NCBI RefSeq assembly: GCF_000943565.1
Contig: NZ_JTDW01000001.1
Coordinates: 434,001-498,000, forward strand
Direction: 5' to 3'
Length of the DNA stretch: 64,000 bases
Origin: Neotamlana sedimentorum
GTDB taxonomy: Bacteria; Bacteroidota; Bacteroidia; Flavobacteriales; Flavobacteriaceae
Position 1 is the first letter of the stretch. Every line of letters starts with the position of its first letter. The translations under genes and the position numbers were made by a program. The notes beneath the pieces are model-generated. The model ran no database searches and had not been told where the DNA came from. It worked only from the letters and a program-made list of their open reading frames with translations. Positions 51,701 through 60,800 of this stretch are shown here, one piece after another.

Positions 51701-51943
51701 ATAATTACCGTCAAAATCTGTAACAACACCATTTGAGGTGCCTTTAACCAAAACATTAACACCAGGAATGCCGAGTGAATCGTCTGCACTAACTACGGTT
51801 CCTGTAATTGTTTTGTTTTGTGTGCTTGTAGGGTCTGGGTTTGCATAGGCTTTATTTGAAAGCGCGCAAACAATGAGGCTTAAAATACCAAAAAGCACGA
51901 TTGGATTTTTGCAAAAAGCCCAAATTTGAATTTTTTTAGTCAT
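48725..51943 (-). pseudogene. SusC/RagA-family TonB-dependent receptor, broken by two frameshifts
   Basis: The outer-membrane importer partner of SusD. The intact product would be about 1070 residues. A long signal peptide ends near AYANPD. A carboxypeptidase-regulatory-like domain (GTVVSADDSLGIPGVNVLVKG) and a plug domain with VVVGYGTQKKETLTGSV follow. The frame breaks near 50857-50866 (after GGTEKSSS); adding one base restores RISAGYDQNVGG. The second break is in a seven-C run at 49210-49216 (plus strand G); removing one restores GDNAPPHYVYGINLDLKY. All three frames are otherwise fully open, so the changes are recent or are sequencing errors. The rest is a beta-barrel ending in MRTWALGLKVSL. 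Confidence 0.88.
49210..49216. repeat. Seven-base G/C homopolymer at SusC frameshift
   Basis: Seven G on the plus strand (C on the coding strand) in the SusC gene. Six would keep the reading frame (D-N-A-P-P-H-Y), and seven shift it to a stop soon after. Such a tract is a place for slipped-strand phase variation and also for sequencing error. The sequence alone cannot tell which. Confidence 0.7.
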
Positions 51944-52347
51944 AGAATTATTTGTTTTATTAGTTTCTTTTAATCTTACTTTTTAAGTTAGAAGTTAGGT
52001 CATGTTTTATTTATAACAATATTAGCTAGATTTTATGAGGTTAATTTTCAATTATAGCCTAACTAGTATAAATTATGATGCATTTACGTGTAAATTGGTG
52101 TACTAATTTGTTTTTGTATTTATAAAAATTACGGTTCCGAATTGTGATTATAATAATTTACACTACTAGTATTTAGGAATTATTCAAAATGATGAATTTT
52201 TTAAGAAAATTGAGTAGATGTGGTAAAGTTGTATTAAAAACACACGGATTACGATAAATGAACCATAATTTATAGCTTATGGATAATAATTTAACACTAA
52301 TAATAAGGCTTATTTATAACATTGTATTATCGAAAACCGAAGTAAAT
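51944..52347. promoter_or_regulatory. Divergent regulatory region between SusC and GH88
   Basis: About 400 bp of AT-rich non-coding DNA between the two divergent genes. ACTAGTA occurs at 52062-52068 and at 52165-52171, the same core as the repeat upstream of the 30.5-kb sulfatase. I see no confident minus-7 TAnnTTTG on either strand and no long palindrome. It is the expected target of the hybrid two-component regulator encoded at 57.8 kb, because such regulators usually activate the SusCD promoter. That assignment is inference. A 24-residue upstream extension of GH88 from 52279 is possible but is not favoured. Confidence 0.4.
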
Positions 52348-53580
52348 ATGAATATAATTAAGTCATCCTTAGTATTAGCATTTTTAATGATGCTGTCTTG
52401 TAATTCTACAAAAAAAGAAGCTGTAACCACAACGGAAGAAACTACCTTTAAACTTGAAGATGTTTTGCAAAAAAATGTTGCAAAGCTAGAAGAGGTTTCA
52501 AAAGGATTGGCTCATGCAGATAGTTTACCAAGAAACATTAAAGGAGAAAATACGAATTGGGGATTTGTTAGTTATACAGATTGGTGTAGTGGATTTTGGC
52601 CTGGTACATTATGGTATGCTTACGAAGCATCGAATAACGAAGAAATAAAAAAGCAAGCAGAACGATTTACAGATCCATTAAAACCAATTGCATTTACTCC
52701 AGCCGATAACCATGATATTGGATTTATGATGTACTGTAGTTATGGTAATGGTTATAGGTTAACGAAAAATGAGGCTTATAAAGATATTTTATTGGCAGCT
52801 GCCGATACTTTGGCGACTTTATATAATCCAAAGGTTGGTACTATTTTATCTTGGCCTAGCCAAAAGCATAAATTTAAATACAATACAATTATTGATAATA
52901 TGATGAATTTAGAGCTTTTATTTTGGGCTGCTAAAAATGGTGAAAACAAAGGGCTTTATGATATTGCAAAAAGTCATGCCGAAAAAACCATGAATCATAT
53001 TGTTAGAAAAGATAGCGCGGTTTATCATGTGGGATCTTTTGATGAAGAAACAGGTAAGTTTTTAAGAGGTTATACACACCAAGGTTATGCACACGAGTCG
53101 ATGTGGGCTAGAGGTCAAGGTTGGGGTATTTATGGGTTTTCTGTAGCTTTTAGAGAAACTGGAGAACAAGCCTTTTTAGATACTGCTGAAAAATTGGCTA
53201 ATCATTATATGAATCGTTTACCAGAAGATAAAATTCCTTATTGGGATTTCGATGATCCAAATATCCCTAAGTCACCAAAAGATGCTTCTGCAGCAGCTGT
53301 AGCAGCTTGTGGTATGTTTGAATTATCACAATTAATACAAGATGAAAACAAAAAGGAAAAATATTTTAATGCGGCTAAAGGTTATGTTGAAGAATTGTCG
53401 TCTTCAAACTATTTAAGTGGAGATAAAAATCAGGCTTTACTATTACATTCAACCGGACATTACCCTAAAAATTCCGAAATAGACGTGCCAATTATTTATG
53501 CCGACTATTATTATATGGAAGCCTTGTTAAGATTAAAAAAAATAAACGCTAATAACTTAAGCGAATTAGCATTAAAATAA
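52348..53580 (+). CDS. GH88 family unsaturated glucuronyl hydrolase lipoprotein
   Basis: A 410-residue lipoprotein. I set the start at the ATG at 52348 because it begins MNIIKSSLVLAF with lipobox LSC; an upstream in-frame ATG at 52279 adds a tail that is not signal-like. ADNHDIGFMMY supplies Asp123, and IIDNMMNLELLF supplies Asp183. Their 60-residue spacing matches the two catalytic Asp of Bacillus unsaturated glucuronyl hydrolase (Asp88 and Asp149). SYTDWCSGFWPGTLWY and AHESMWARGQGWGIYGF are family blocks. The enzyme removes 4,5-unsaturated uronate from lyase-made oligosaccharides. The gene ends at a hairpin terminator. Confidence 0.92.
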   Translation: MNIIKSSLVLAFLMMLSCNSTKKEAVTTTEETTFKLEDVLQKNVAKLEEVSKGLAHADSLPRNIKGENTNWGFVSYTDWCSGFWPGTLWYAYEASNNEEIKKQAERFTDPLKPIAFTPADNHDIGFMMYCSYGNGYRLTKNEAYKDILLAAADTLATLYNPKVGTILSWPSQKHKFKYNTIIDNMMNLELLFWAAKNGENKGLYDIAKSHAEKTMNHIVRKDSAVYHVGSFDEETGKFLRGYTHQGYAHESMWARGQGWGIYGFSVAFRETGEQAFLDTAEKLANHYMNRLPEDKIPYWDFDDPNIPKSPKDASAAAVAACGMFELSQLIQDENKKEKYFNAAKGYVEELSSSNYLSGDKNQALLLHSTGHYPKNSEIDVPIIYADYYYMEALLRLKKINANNLSELALK

Positions 53581-53599
53581 GTATTTGAGTTAGTTAGTT

Positions 53600-53640
53600 A
53601 AAAAGCACTTATAAAACAGGATTGTTTTTAAGTGCTTTTT
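53600..53640. terminator. Bidirectional intrinsic terminator
   Basis: A 12-bp perfect stem pairs 53600-53611 (AAAAAGCACTTA) with 53629-53640, and the loop has further pairing (AAAACA with TGTTTT). T-rich tails flank it on both strands. It lies between the convergent GH88 and DUF4861 genes. Confidence 0.85.
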
Positions 53641-53657
53641 TTTGTTAAACTCTTTTT

Positions 53658-54833
53658 TTAATTTTTTAAACTTACTTCTAGAGGTGTATTTATTTGTTGT
53701 GAAAATTTATCTAAGTAATCTTCCCAATCCTTACTATTTGTAAATTGTCCTGATTCTTTCCAGCCAAACCCAGCATAGTAAACAACTTTATTATTGTGTA
53801 CTTTTAGGTGGGCATAAGCATTACTTAAGTCTTTTGCTTCTGTATCATAAGTTTCGAAATCTATAAAAGTATGTTCTGGTGCTACAATAGCTAATCCAAT
53901 TTCAGAATCACCATGAGGTTCCCAATAGCTTAGCCATCCACGTTCTGTATTACCTGTTACTTCACCATCTTTTTCATGTAATGTAAGGCCTGCTGAGATT
54001 AAATCTGTTCCTTCAATAAATGTGGTGAATTTAGATAAGTTATTCCCTAAATCTAAACTAATTATTTTAGACTCTTTGATACTTTTATTTCCAGCTTGCC
54101 AAGTTTCATATTCTAAATAAAAACTGGTTCTAATAGGTCCTGTGGTTATTGTTTTCCACTTCGTATAGTTTTTTGAAATATGATATATAGTATCCTCTTT
54201 TACAGCAATACCACCTACACCTCTGCTGCTTCCTACATGGAAATTATCCAAACCTTCTGGAGATGGTTCGTGATATGCACCAGGTCTTTCAGAATTTTTT
54301 TTGTACCAATTGTTAATTATTGGGTATTCTACTTTTTTTAACCAAGCATCAACACCGCTAGATAATGTGCCTCCTGGTACCCCATCTTCTACCATTTTTT
54401 GAGCAACCGGTCCGTAAACACGAAATGCTACTTTGTTGTTTTCCCAAGTATAATCGTCGGTACGTTCCGGAACAAATCTAGAATAACAAAGGACTTCTGC
54501 CTTAGGTTTTTCGGCTTCAGTTATAGTTACAATTTGGTATGTAGTTTCACTATTAGCTCCAATTTTAGGTTGAAATAAAATTTCGTCCATGTTACCATCG
54601 CCATCGGTATCTACAGTTTGTGTTACTTGTAACGTTCCAGTTTCGGCATTTTTAATTCCAACCGTGTTTAGGTCTTCTACGTTTAAAAGCGATTTTGTTA
54701 GTTCTACAGTTTCGTGCGATCGCTCAAAATCTAAATTATTTTTAACGATAATTGATTTGATATTTTCTTTTTGATTACAAGAAGAAAAAATAGTGGCGCA
54801 AAATGCGCCAGCTATAATTAAGTGTTTATTCAT
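53658..54833 (-). CDS. DUF4861 family lipoprotein
   Basis: A 391-residue lipoprotein (FSSC, Cys19). Segments VKNNLDFERSHETVEL, TVDTDGDGNMDEILFQPKIG, WENNKVAFRVYGPVAQK and the late KVVYYAGFGWKESGQF match my recall of DUF4861, a family found beside uronate genes in PULs. GTDLISAGLTLHEKDGEV and WLSYWEPHGDSEIGLAIV are also typical. The function is unknown to me; an all-beta, Trp/Tyr-rich enzyme acting on uronate oligosaccharides is possible. It is the last gene of the kduI-kduD operon, with 18 bp separating it from kduD. AAACTAAA lies 6 nt before its start (minus strand). Confidence 0.8.
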   Translation of the reverse strand: MNKHLIIAGAFCATIFSSCNQKENIKSIIVKNNLDFERSHETVELTKSLLNVEDLNTVGIKNAETGTLQVTQTVDTDGDGNMDEILFQPKIGANSETTYQIVTITEAEKPKAEVLCYSRFVPERTDDYTWENNKVAFRVYGPVAQKMVEDGVPGGTLSSGVDAWLKKVEYPIINNWYKKNSERPGAYHEPSPEGLDNFHVGSSRGVGGIAVKEDTIYHISKNYTKWKTITTGPIRTSFYLEYETWQAGNKSIKESKIISLDLGNNLSKFTTFIEGTDLISAGLTLHEKDGEVTGNTERGWLSYWEPHGDSEIGLAIVAPEHTFIDFETYDTEAKDLSNAYAHLKVHNNKVVYYAGFGWKESGQFTNSKDWEDYLDKFSQQINTPLEVSLKN

Positions 54834-54851
54834 AATATGTTTAGTTTTTGT

Positions 54852-55646
54852 TTAGTCTTCGTTTGAAGGTTTTCCAATAGTAGCTAAAATTCCGCCATCA
54901 ACATAAATTACTTGTCCGTTTACAAAATCGCTAGCTTTAGAACTTAAAAAGATAGCAGCACCTTGTAAATCGTCTGGGTCACCCCAACGCGCTGCAGGCG
55001 TTCGATTAACAATAAATTCGTTAAATGGGTGGCCATCTACACGAATTGGTGCCGTTTGGCTTGTAGCAAAATAGCCTGGACCAATACCGTTAGTTTGTAT
55101 ATTATGTTTAGCCCATTCTGTAGCCATGTTTTGGGTAAGCATTTTAAGACCACCTTTTGCAGCAGCATAAGCCCCAACAGTATTTCTGCCTAATTCACTC
55201 ATCATAGAGCAAATATTAATAATTTTACCTTCTTTACGCTTTATCATGCCTTTTACAACATGTTTAGACATTATAAAAGGGCTTACTAAGTCTACTTTTA
55301 TTACGGCTTCAAAATCTTCAACTTCCATATCTTCAAGCGGTGTTCTTTTAATAATTCCCGCATTGTTTACTAAAATATCGATGTTTCCAACTTCTTTTTC
55401 AATGGCGGCAATATTTTTAATAACCAATTCTTCATTAGTAACATCAAATAAATAGCCATATGTTTTAATACCTAAAGATTTGTAATAATCAACCGCTTTG
55501 TCTAGTTTTTCTTGAGAAGATGCGCCGTTAATAACTAATGTTGCACCGGCATTTCCTAAGCCTGTAGCCATAGCTTGACCTAAGCCATGTGTGCCACCAG
55601 TTACAAGGGCAACTTTTCCTGTTAAATCGAATAAGTTTACAGACAT
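54852..55646 (-). CDS. kduD: 2-dehydro-3-deoxy-D-gluconate 5-dehydrogenase (short-chain dehydrogenase)
   Basis: A 264-residue cytoplasmic SDR enzyme. TGGTHGLGQAMATGLGNAG is the NAD(P)-binding Rossmann motif, NNAGI and ICSMMSELG follow, and YAAAKGG is the catalytic Tyr-x-x-x-Lys. GPGYFATSQTAPIRVDGHPFNEFIVNRTPAARWGDPDDLQGAAIFL is typical of KduD. It reduces 2,5-diketo-3-deoxygluconate to KDG. It follows kduI after 6 bp. The later enzymes (KdgK and KdgA types) are not in the window. Confidence 0.93.
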   Translation of the reverse strand: MSVNLFDLTGKVALVTGGTHGLGQAMATGLGNAGATLVINGASSQEKLDKAVDYYKSLGIKTYGYLFDVTNEELVIKNIAAIEKEVGNIDILVNNAGIIKRTPLEDMEVEDFEAVIKVDLVSPFIMSKHVVKGMIKRKEGKIINICSMMSELGRNTVGAYAAAKGGLKMLTQNMATEWAKHNIQTNGIGPGYFATSQTAPIRVDGHPFNEFIVNRTPAARWGDPDDLQGAAIFLSSKASDFVNGQVIYVDGGILATIGKPSNED

Positions 55647-55652
55647 ATTTGT

Positions 55653-56495
55653 TTATTTTAATTCGTTAACCTTACAGTGATCCATATCTCCATAGTCTAG
55701 GTTCTCTCCAGCCATTCCCCAAATAAAAGTGTAGTTACTTGTTCCTGAGCCAGAGTGAATTGACCATGCTGGAGAAATTACAGCTTGATTGTTTTGCATC
55801 CAAATGTGTCTTGTCTCTTGTGGTTGTCCCATAAAGTGGCATACAGCTTGGTCTTCTGGAACGTCGAAATAAAAGTAAACTTCCATTCTGCGATCATGTA
55901 CGTGTGCCGGCATAGTATTCCAAACACTTCCAGATTTTAGTTCGGTCATTCCCATTTGTAATTGACAAACATCTACAACGCTGTTTACAATGTATTTACG
56001 TAATGTTCTAGCATTACAAGTTTCAGGTGCACCAAGTTCCACAACTTCAACATCGCTAATGCCTATTTTTTTAATTGGATAAGCTTTGTGAGCCGGTGTA
56101 GAGTTAATGTAAAACATAGCAGGTTCACTACTAGATTTACTTGAAAAAACAATGTTTTTATTGCCTTGGCCAACATAAAGTGCTTCACGATTGTCTAAAT
56201 CGTAGGCTTCGCCATCGACAGTAATGGTGCCAGCACCTCCAATATTTATAACACCTAGCTCGCGTCTTTCTAAAAAGAATTCAGCTTTTAAAGGATCAAT
56301 AGCTTCAAGCGTTAATTCTTCTTTTACAGGAACAGCACTTCCAGAAATAAAGCGGTCAAAATGAGAATATACTAAGTTTAATTCATCTGCACGCATTAAG
56401 TTATCTATTAAAAACTCGTCTCTTAAACGGGTGGTGTCATACGATTTTACGTCTTGTGGTGAAGCAGCATATCTTACTTCATAATTGTTTTTCAT
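55653..56495 (-). CDS. kduI: 5-keto-4-deoxyuronate isomerase
   Basis: A 280-residue cytoplasmic cupin isomerase. YEVRYAASPQDVKSYDTTRLRDEFLI at the start, GELGVINIGGAGTITVDGEAYDL-like block, MPAHVHDRRMEVYFYF metal-binding His region and AWSIHSGSGTSNYTFIWGMAGENLDYGDMDHC at the end are diagnostic of KduI. It converts 4-deoxy-L-threo-5-hexosulose uronate (the opened unsaturated uronate) to 2,5-diketo-3-deoxygluconate. It starts the kduI-kduD-DUF4861 operon and is divergent from the LacI gene, with a palindromic operator between them. AAACTAAA lies 5 nt before its start. Confidence 0.95.
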   Translation of the reverse strand: MKNNYEVRYAASPQDVKSYDTTRLRDEFLIDNLMRADELNLVYSHFDRFISGSAVPVKEELTLEAIDPLKAEFFLERRELGVINIGGAGTITVDGEAYDLDNREALYVGQGNKNIVFSSKSSSEPAMFYINSTPAHKAYPIKKIGISDVEVVELGAPETCNARTLRKYIVNSVVDVCQLQMGMTELKSGSVWNTMPAHVHDRRMEVYFYFDVPEDQAVCHFMGQPQETRHIWMQNNQAVISPAWSIHSGSGTSNYTFIWGMAGENLDYGDMDHCKVNELK

Positions 56496-56570
56496 TTTTA
56501 TTTAGTTTTAATGATTTATATAGAATTATTTTAATAAAAAATTAATTATGTAAATATAAGAAAATTTATC

Positions 56571-56592
56571 AAAATACAATCGATTGTATTTT
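56571..56592. promoter_or_regulatory. Perfect 22-bp palindromic LacI-type operator
   Basis: The half-site AAAATACAAT at 56571-56580 is mirrored exactly at 56583-56592 around a central CG. LacI-family proteins bind such symmetric sites with a central CG. It lies in the kduI/lacI divergent gap, 41 bp before the LacI TTG and 75 bp before kduI, so it could control both directions. Confidence 0.85.
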
Positions 56593-56595
56593 TAC

Positions 56596-56603
56596 TATAT
56601 TTG
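56596..56603 (+). promoter_or_regulatory. Minus-7 promoter element for the LacI gene
   Basis: TATATTTG matches the Bacteroidetes minus-7 consensus TAnnTTTG. It starts 4 bp after the palindromic operator, so a bound repressor would cover the promoter core. This suggests autoregulation. A clear minus-33 element is not visible. Confidence 0.5.
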
Positions 56604-56633
56604 TTGTTCGCTAAACGAAATTATAATTGAATT

Positions 56634-57653
56634 TTGAGTAATAAACCAACCATACACGATATAGCAAAAGCTTTAAATATAGACAGTTCTACGGTGTCTA
56701 GAGCTCTCAATAATAGCCCGAGGGTTACCTTAAAAACTAAAACTAAAATATTAGAAAAAGCTCAAGAATTAGGATATAAACGTAACGTTTTGGCTTCAAA
56801 TTTACGTAAAAATGTAACGAATACTTTAGGTGTAATTGTTCCACGAATATCGCGATATTTTTTTTCTTCGGCAATTCAAGGTATAGAAGAGACGGCATAT
56901 TTAGCAGGGTATAATGTGATTATTTGTCAGTCGTTAGAACAACTTGAACGAGAACAAAGTATAGTTAATGGTTTGGTAGAAAAGCGTGTAGACGGGATGT
57001 TAATTTCAATTTCAATGGAAACTCTAAATTATCAGCATTTAGACATTGTAAAGAATAATGGTATTCCATTAGTTTTTTTTGATAGACATTGTAATGTTGA
57101 AGGAAATAGTAATGTATTAATTGATGATTTTAAAGGCGGATTTGATGCAACAGAGCATTTAATTTTTCAGGGTAATAAAGATATTGTTCATTTTTCTGGA
57201 CCAAATGAGTTAGAAATTTATAAAAACAGGTTAGCTGGTTATAAAGCGGCATTAAAAAAGCATAACTTGCCATTTAAAAAAGATAATATAATTGTTACAC
57301 GATTGATGGAAGAAGATGGTTTTAAAAGCATGCAAAGTATTTTGAATAAGAATGATAAGGTAGATGCTGTGTTTTCTGCAAATGATATGGCTGCTATTGG
57401 AGCCATAAAATGTATAAAGGAATGTCAATTAAAGATTCCAGAAGATATTGCTATCGTTGGATTTAGTAACGAACCAATATCTACGGTTATTGAGCCAGCG
57501 CTATCAACTATCGACCAATCAGGTATGCAAATAGGAAAAACAGCAGCGAAGTTAATTTTAAGTTATATTGAAAACAAACAAATTCCTGAAACAGGTGAAA
57601 CCATAGTGCTTAAAGCTAATTTAATTGAAAGAAACTCTTCAAAACGTAATTAA
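56634..57653 (+). CDS. LacI-family transcriptional regulator
   Basis: A 339-residue regulator. The start is a TTG codon, since no ATG lies upstream in frame before the helix-turn-helix, and residues 5-25 form TIHDIAKALNIDSSTVSRALN, the LacI DNA-binding motif. YKRNVLASNLRKNVTNTLGVIVPRI leads into the periplasmic-binding-like sensor domain, with DGMLISISMET, AVFSANDMAAIGAIK and IVGFSNEPISTVIEPALSTI. It most likely represses or controls the divergent kduI operon and itself through the palindrome at 56571-56592. The effector is probably a uronate catabolite such as KDG or the unsaturated uronate (inference). Confidence 0.93.
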   Translation: MSNKPTIHDIAKALNIDSSTVSRALNNSPRVTLKTKTKILEKAQELGYKRNVLASNLRKNVTNTLGVIVPRISRYFFSSAIQGIEETAYLAGYNVIICQSLEQLEREQSIVNGLVEKRVDGMLISISMETLNYQHLDIVKNNGIPLVFFDRHCNVEGNSNVLIDDFKGGFDATEHLIFQGNKDIVHFSGPNELEIYKNRLAGYKAALKKHNLPFKKDNIIVTRLMEEDGFKSMQSILNKNDKVDAVFSANDMAAIGAIKCIKECQLKIPEDIAIVGFSNEPISTVIEPALSTIDQSGMQIGKTAAKLILSYIENKQIPETGETIVLKANLIERNSSKRN

Positions 57654-57837
57654 ATCTTTTTTGTGAGTTTAATCTCTCTTATTTTGTAGAATATTAAACC
57701 AAATTTCATGGTTTTTTATTCAAAATTGTTAAACCTTTAAAAAGTAATATTTTTTTTATTAATTTAATATTTTAAATCTTGTTAAGGCAATTTATTTTGT
57801 TTGATAAGAATACTACTAAACTAAACTACTTCAATAA

Positions 57838-60800
57838 ATGCGTATTAATATATTCATAATATTTTTATTATGGGCTAATTTAAGTGTTGCCCAATTTAAT
57901 AACCTAAGATTTGAAAATTTAGACACCTACGATGGTTTGTCTAGTAGTACCTGTGTCGAAATTTATCAAGATTTAGATGGCTTTATGTGGTTTGGAACTA
58001 TTGACGGACTTAATAAATATAACGGTTACGAATTCGAGGTATTTAGAAATATTGTAGACGATAACACCTCTATAAGCAATAACAGAATAAATACTATTGA
58101 AGAAGATAACCAAGGTAATTTATGGGTAGGTACCAACAATGGATTAAACTTGTTTAATAAGCAAACCAATAAATTTACTAGAATAGGTTTATACGATAAC
58201 CTTTCCTTAGCAAGTAGTAAAAAAAAGATAATTAACGATTTACTTTATGATGGCATTAATAATACCCTATGGATAGCGACTGATATTGGGGTAATAAAAA
58301 TGGAGTTGAGTGATTATATAATAAATAGCGAAGACTCTAAATTTTCTTATTATATACATAACCAGTTGGATAGTAATTCTATAGATAATAATAATGTCAA
58401 CGTCATCTTACAAGATAGCGAAGGTGAAATCTGGGTAAGTACTAATGGTAATCATTTAAATAAATATAATAAAAAGAACAATAATTTTGATAGAGTTTAC
58501 ATTAATAGTGAGGTACCTTATGAACTTAATCACATTCGAAAAAAGGTGTTTATTGATTCCGACGGAGACTTCTGGATAGGTAACGATATTTCTCGATTAA
58601 TTTTATGGAACCGAAAAGAAAACACTTTTAAATATGTTTCTTTAAGTGATAAAAGTATTCCTATTTACGATATATATCAGGATAAAAAGGGTATGTTTTG
58701 GATTTCTACCGATGTTTATGGTTTATTCCTGTTCGAGAAAAAAAATGGTGAAGTAAAATTTAAGCAAAACATTTTAAATAATTATGCAGATCCGTTTTCA
58801 TTACCAAATAATAAACCAACTAAAATTATTGAAGATAATAATGGTATGTTCTGGATTGGTAGTTACGATGTTGGTGTAAGTATGCTCGATTTATCTAGTT
58901 CTTTTGGTTACTATTACTATACACCAAATAACAAGCAAGGTTTAAGTGAAAAAACGGTGCAATCTGTTTTGCAAGACTCTAAAGGTCGAATCTGGATTAG
59001 CGCATATAATGGAGGCTTAGATTTGTTTAATGAAAATTCGCAAACTTTCGCTCATTATTCTAGTCAAGAAAATAAATTAAGCTCCAACAAAATTATGTAC
59101 ACCTTCGAGAGTAAGGATGGGTTAATTTGGTTGTGTACATTAGATAAAGGATTAAATAAGTTTAACCCAGAAACAGGTGATTTTGAGGTTTTTATACATG
59201 ATGATAATAACCCTAATTCTATTGGGCAAAGTTCTGTTTGGACAGGGGTAGAAGACTACAGGAATAGAATTTGGCTAGGTTTAAGAGACGAAGGAATTAG
59301 TTTGTATAACCCAAAAACAGGGTTGTTTAAAAATTATAAAAACGAGTTTGGTAACAACAATAACCTGCTTAGTAATAATGTGATTTGTACGTTTGTAGAC
59401 TCCAAAAATAGATTGTTTGTAGGTACCTCTTTAGGGTTAAATGTAGTAAATCTTGAAACTTTAGATTTTATTCCTGATGATATCGTTTTTAATCAAGTTG
59501 ATAAAAAAGGAATTGAAGGTGTTGGTATAACCTATATTACTGAAGATCATGTTGGTAATATTTGGATTGGCGCAGATAGTGGCGTGCATAAGTTAGATGA
59601 ACAATTAAATTTAATTAAATCCTATTCTTCAATAAATGGTTTACCTAATAATTTAGTTGTAGGAATTCAAGAAGACAATAATAAAAATATTTGGATAGCA
59701 ACTAAAGGCGGACTGTCTTTACTAAATCCAGAAACAAATGAGTTTAAAAATTTTAACACTCACGATGGTTTGCAGGGGCCAGAGTTTCAAAGTAAAGCTA
59801 TTACTAAAACTCATGATGGTCGTATAATTGTAGGCGGGATTAATGGATTTAATATATTTCATCCTAATGAAATTTTATATCCTGCTTCGGTAAGCTTAAA
59901 GCCACAATTAACAAACTTTAAATTAAATAATAAAACGGTTATAGCAGGCGATTCTATTAATGGGCGAATTTTATTAAATAAAGGAATTTCTGAAGTTAAC
60001 GATGTTGCCTTAAAGTATGATGAAAACTATATTTCATTTGAGTTCTTGGCGTTGCATTTAGAAAACCCAGAAAGGGTTAGATATGCTTATCGCATGAAAG
60101 GTTTAGATGATGAATTTATTAATATAGGAACTAATCGTTTAGTGAACTTATCTAATTTAGAAAATGGAGATTATACTTTTGAAGTAAAAGCTTCTATTAA
60201 TAACGATTGGGAAAGCGCCCAAACGGCTTCAGTAAATATAAAAATATTACCGCCTATTTGGCGCACCTGGTGGGCCTATGCTATTTATTTTATTCTAGGA
60301 GCTTTAATATTTTGGCTCATTATGCATTATTACACATTAAAAGTGCAAGAAGGACAGCTTCGAGAGTTAGACCAAATGAAGCTTCAGTTTTTTGTTAATG
60401 TATCTCATGAATTTAGAACACCTCTAACTCTTATATTAAACCCGGTTGATAAAATATTGTCTAATTTTAATAATGATCCAGAAGTTATTAAAAATTCAGC
60501 CTTATCTATACAGCGTAGTGCTCGTAGATTACTGCATTTAGTAAACCAATTACTCGATTATAGAAAAATGGATGCTGGTATGTCGCCAGTTCAACTCGAA
60601 AAAGGAGATATGCTCGTGTTTGTCCAAGATATTTTTTCTTTATTTAAAGGTTTGGCCTTTAAAAAAGAAATAGAGTATAAGTTTAAAAGCTCTTCCGATA
60701 AAATAATAGCTATTTTCGATTTTGATAAAGTTGAAAAAATTGTAACGAATTTAATATCTAATGCTTTAAAATTTACAACTAGCGGAGGGCGCATAACTGT

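Noticed and set aside
52062-52171. ACTAGTA as a specific regulator motif at the SusC-GH88 gap
   Set aside because: The ACTAGT core also occurs in several coding regions at about the rate expected by base composition.
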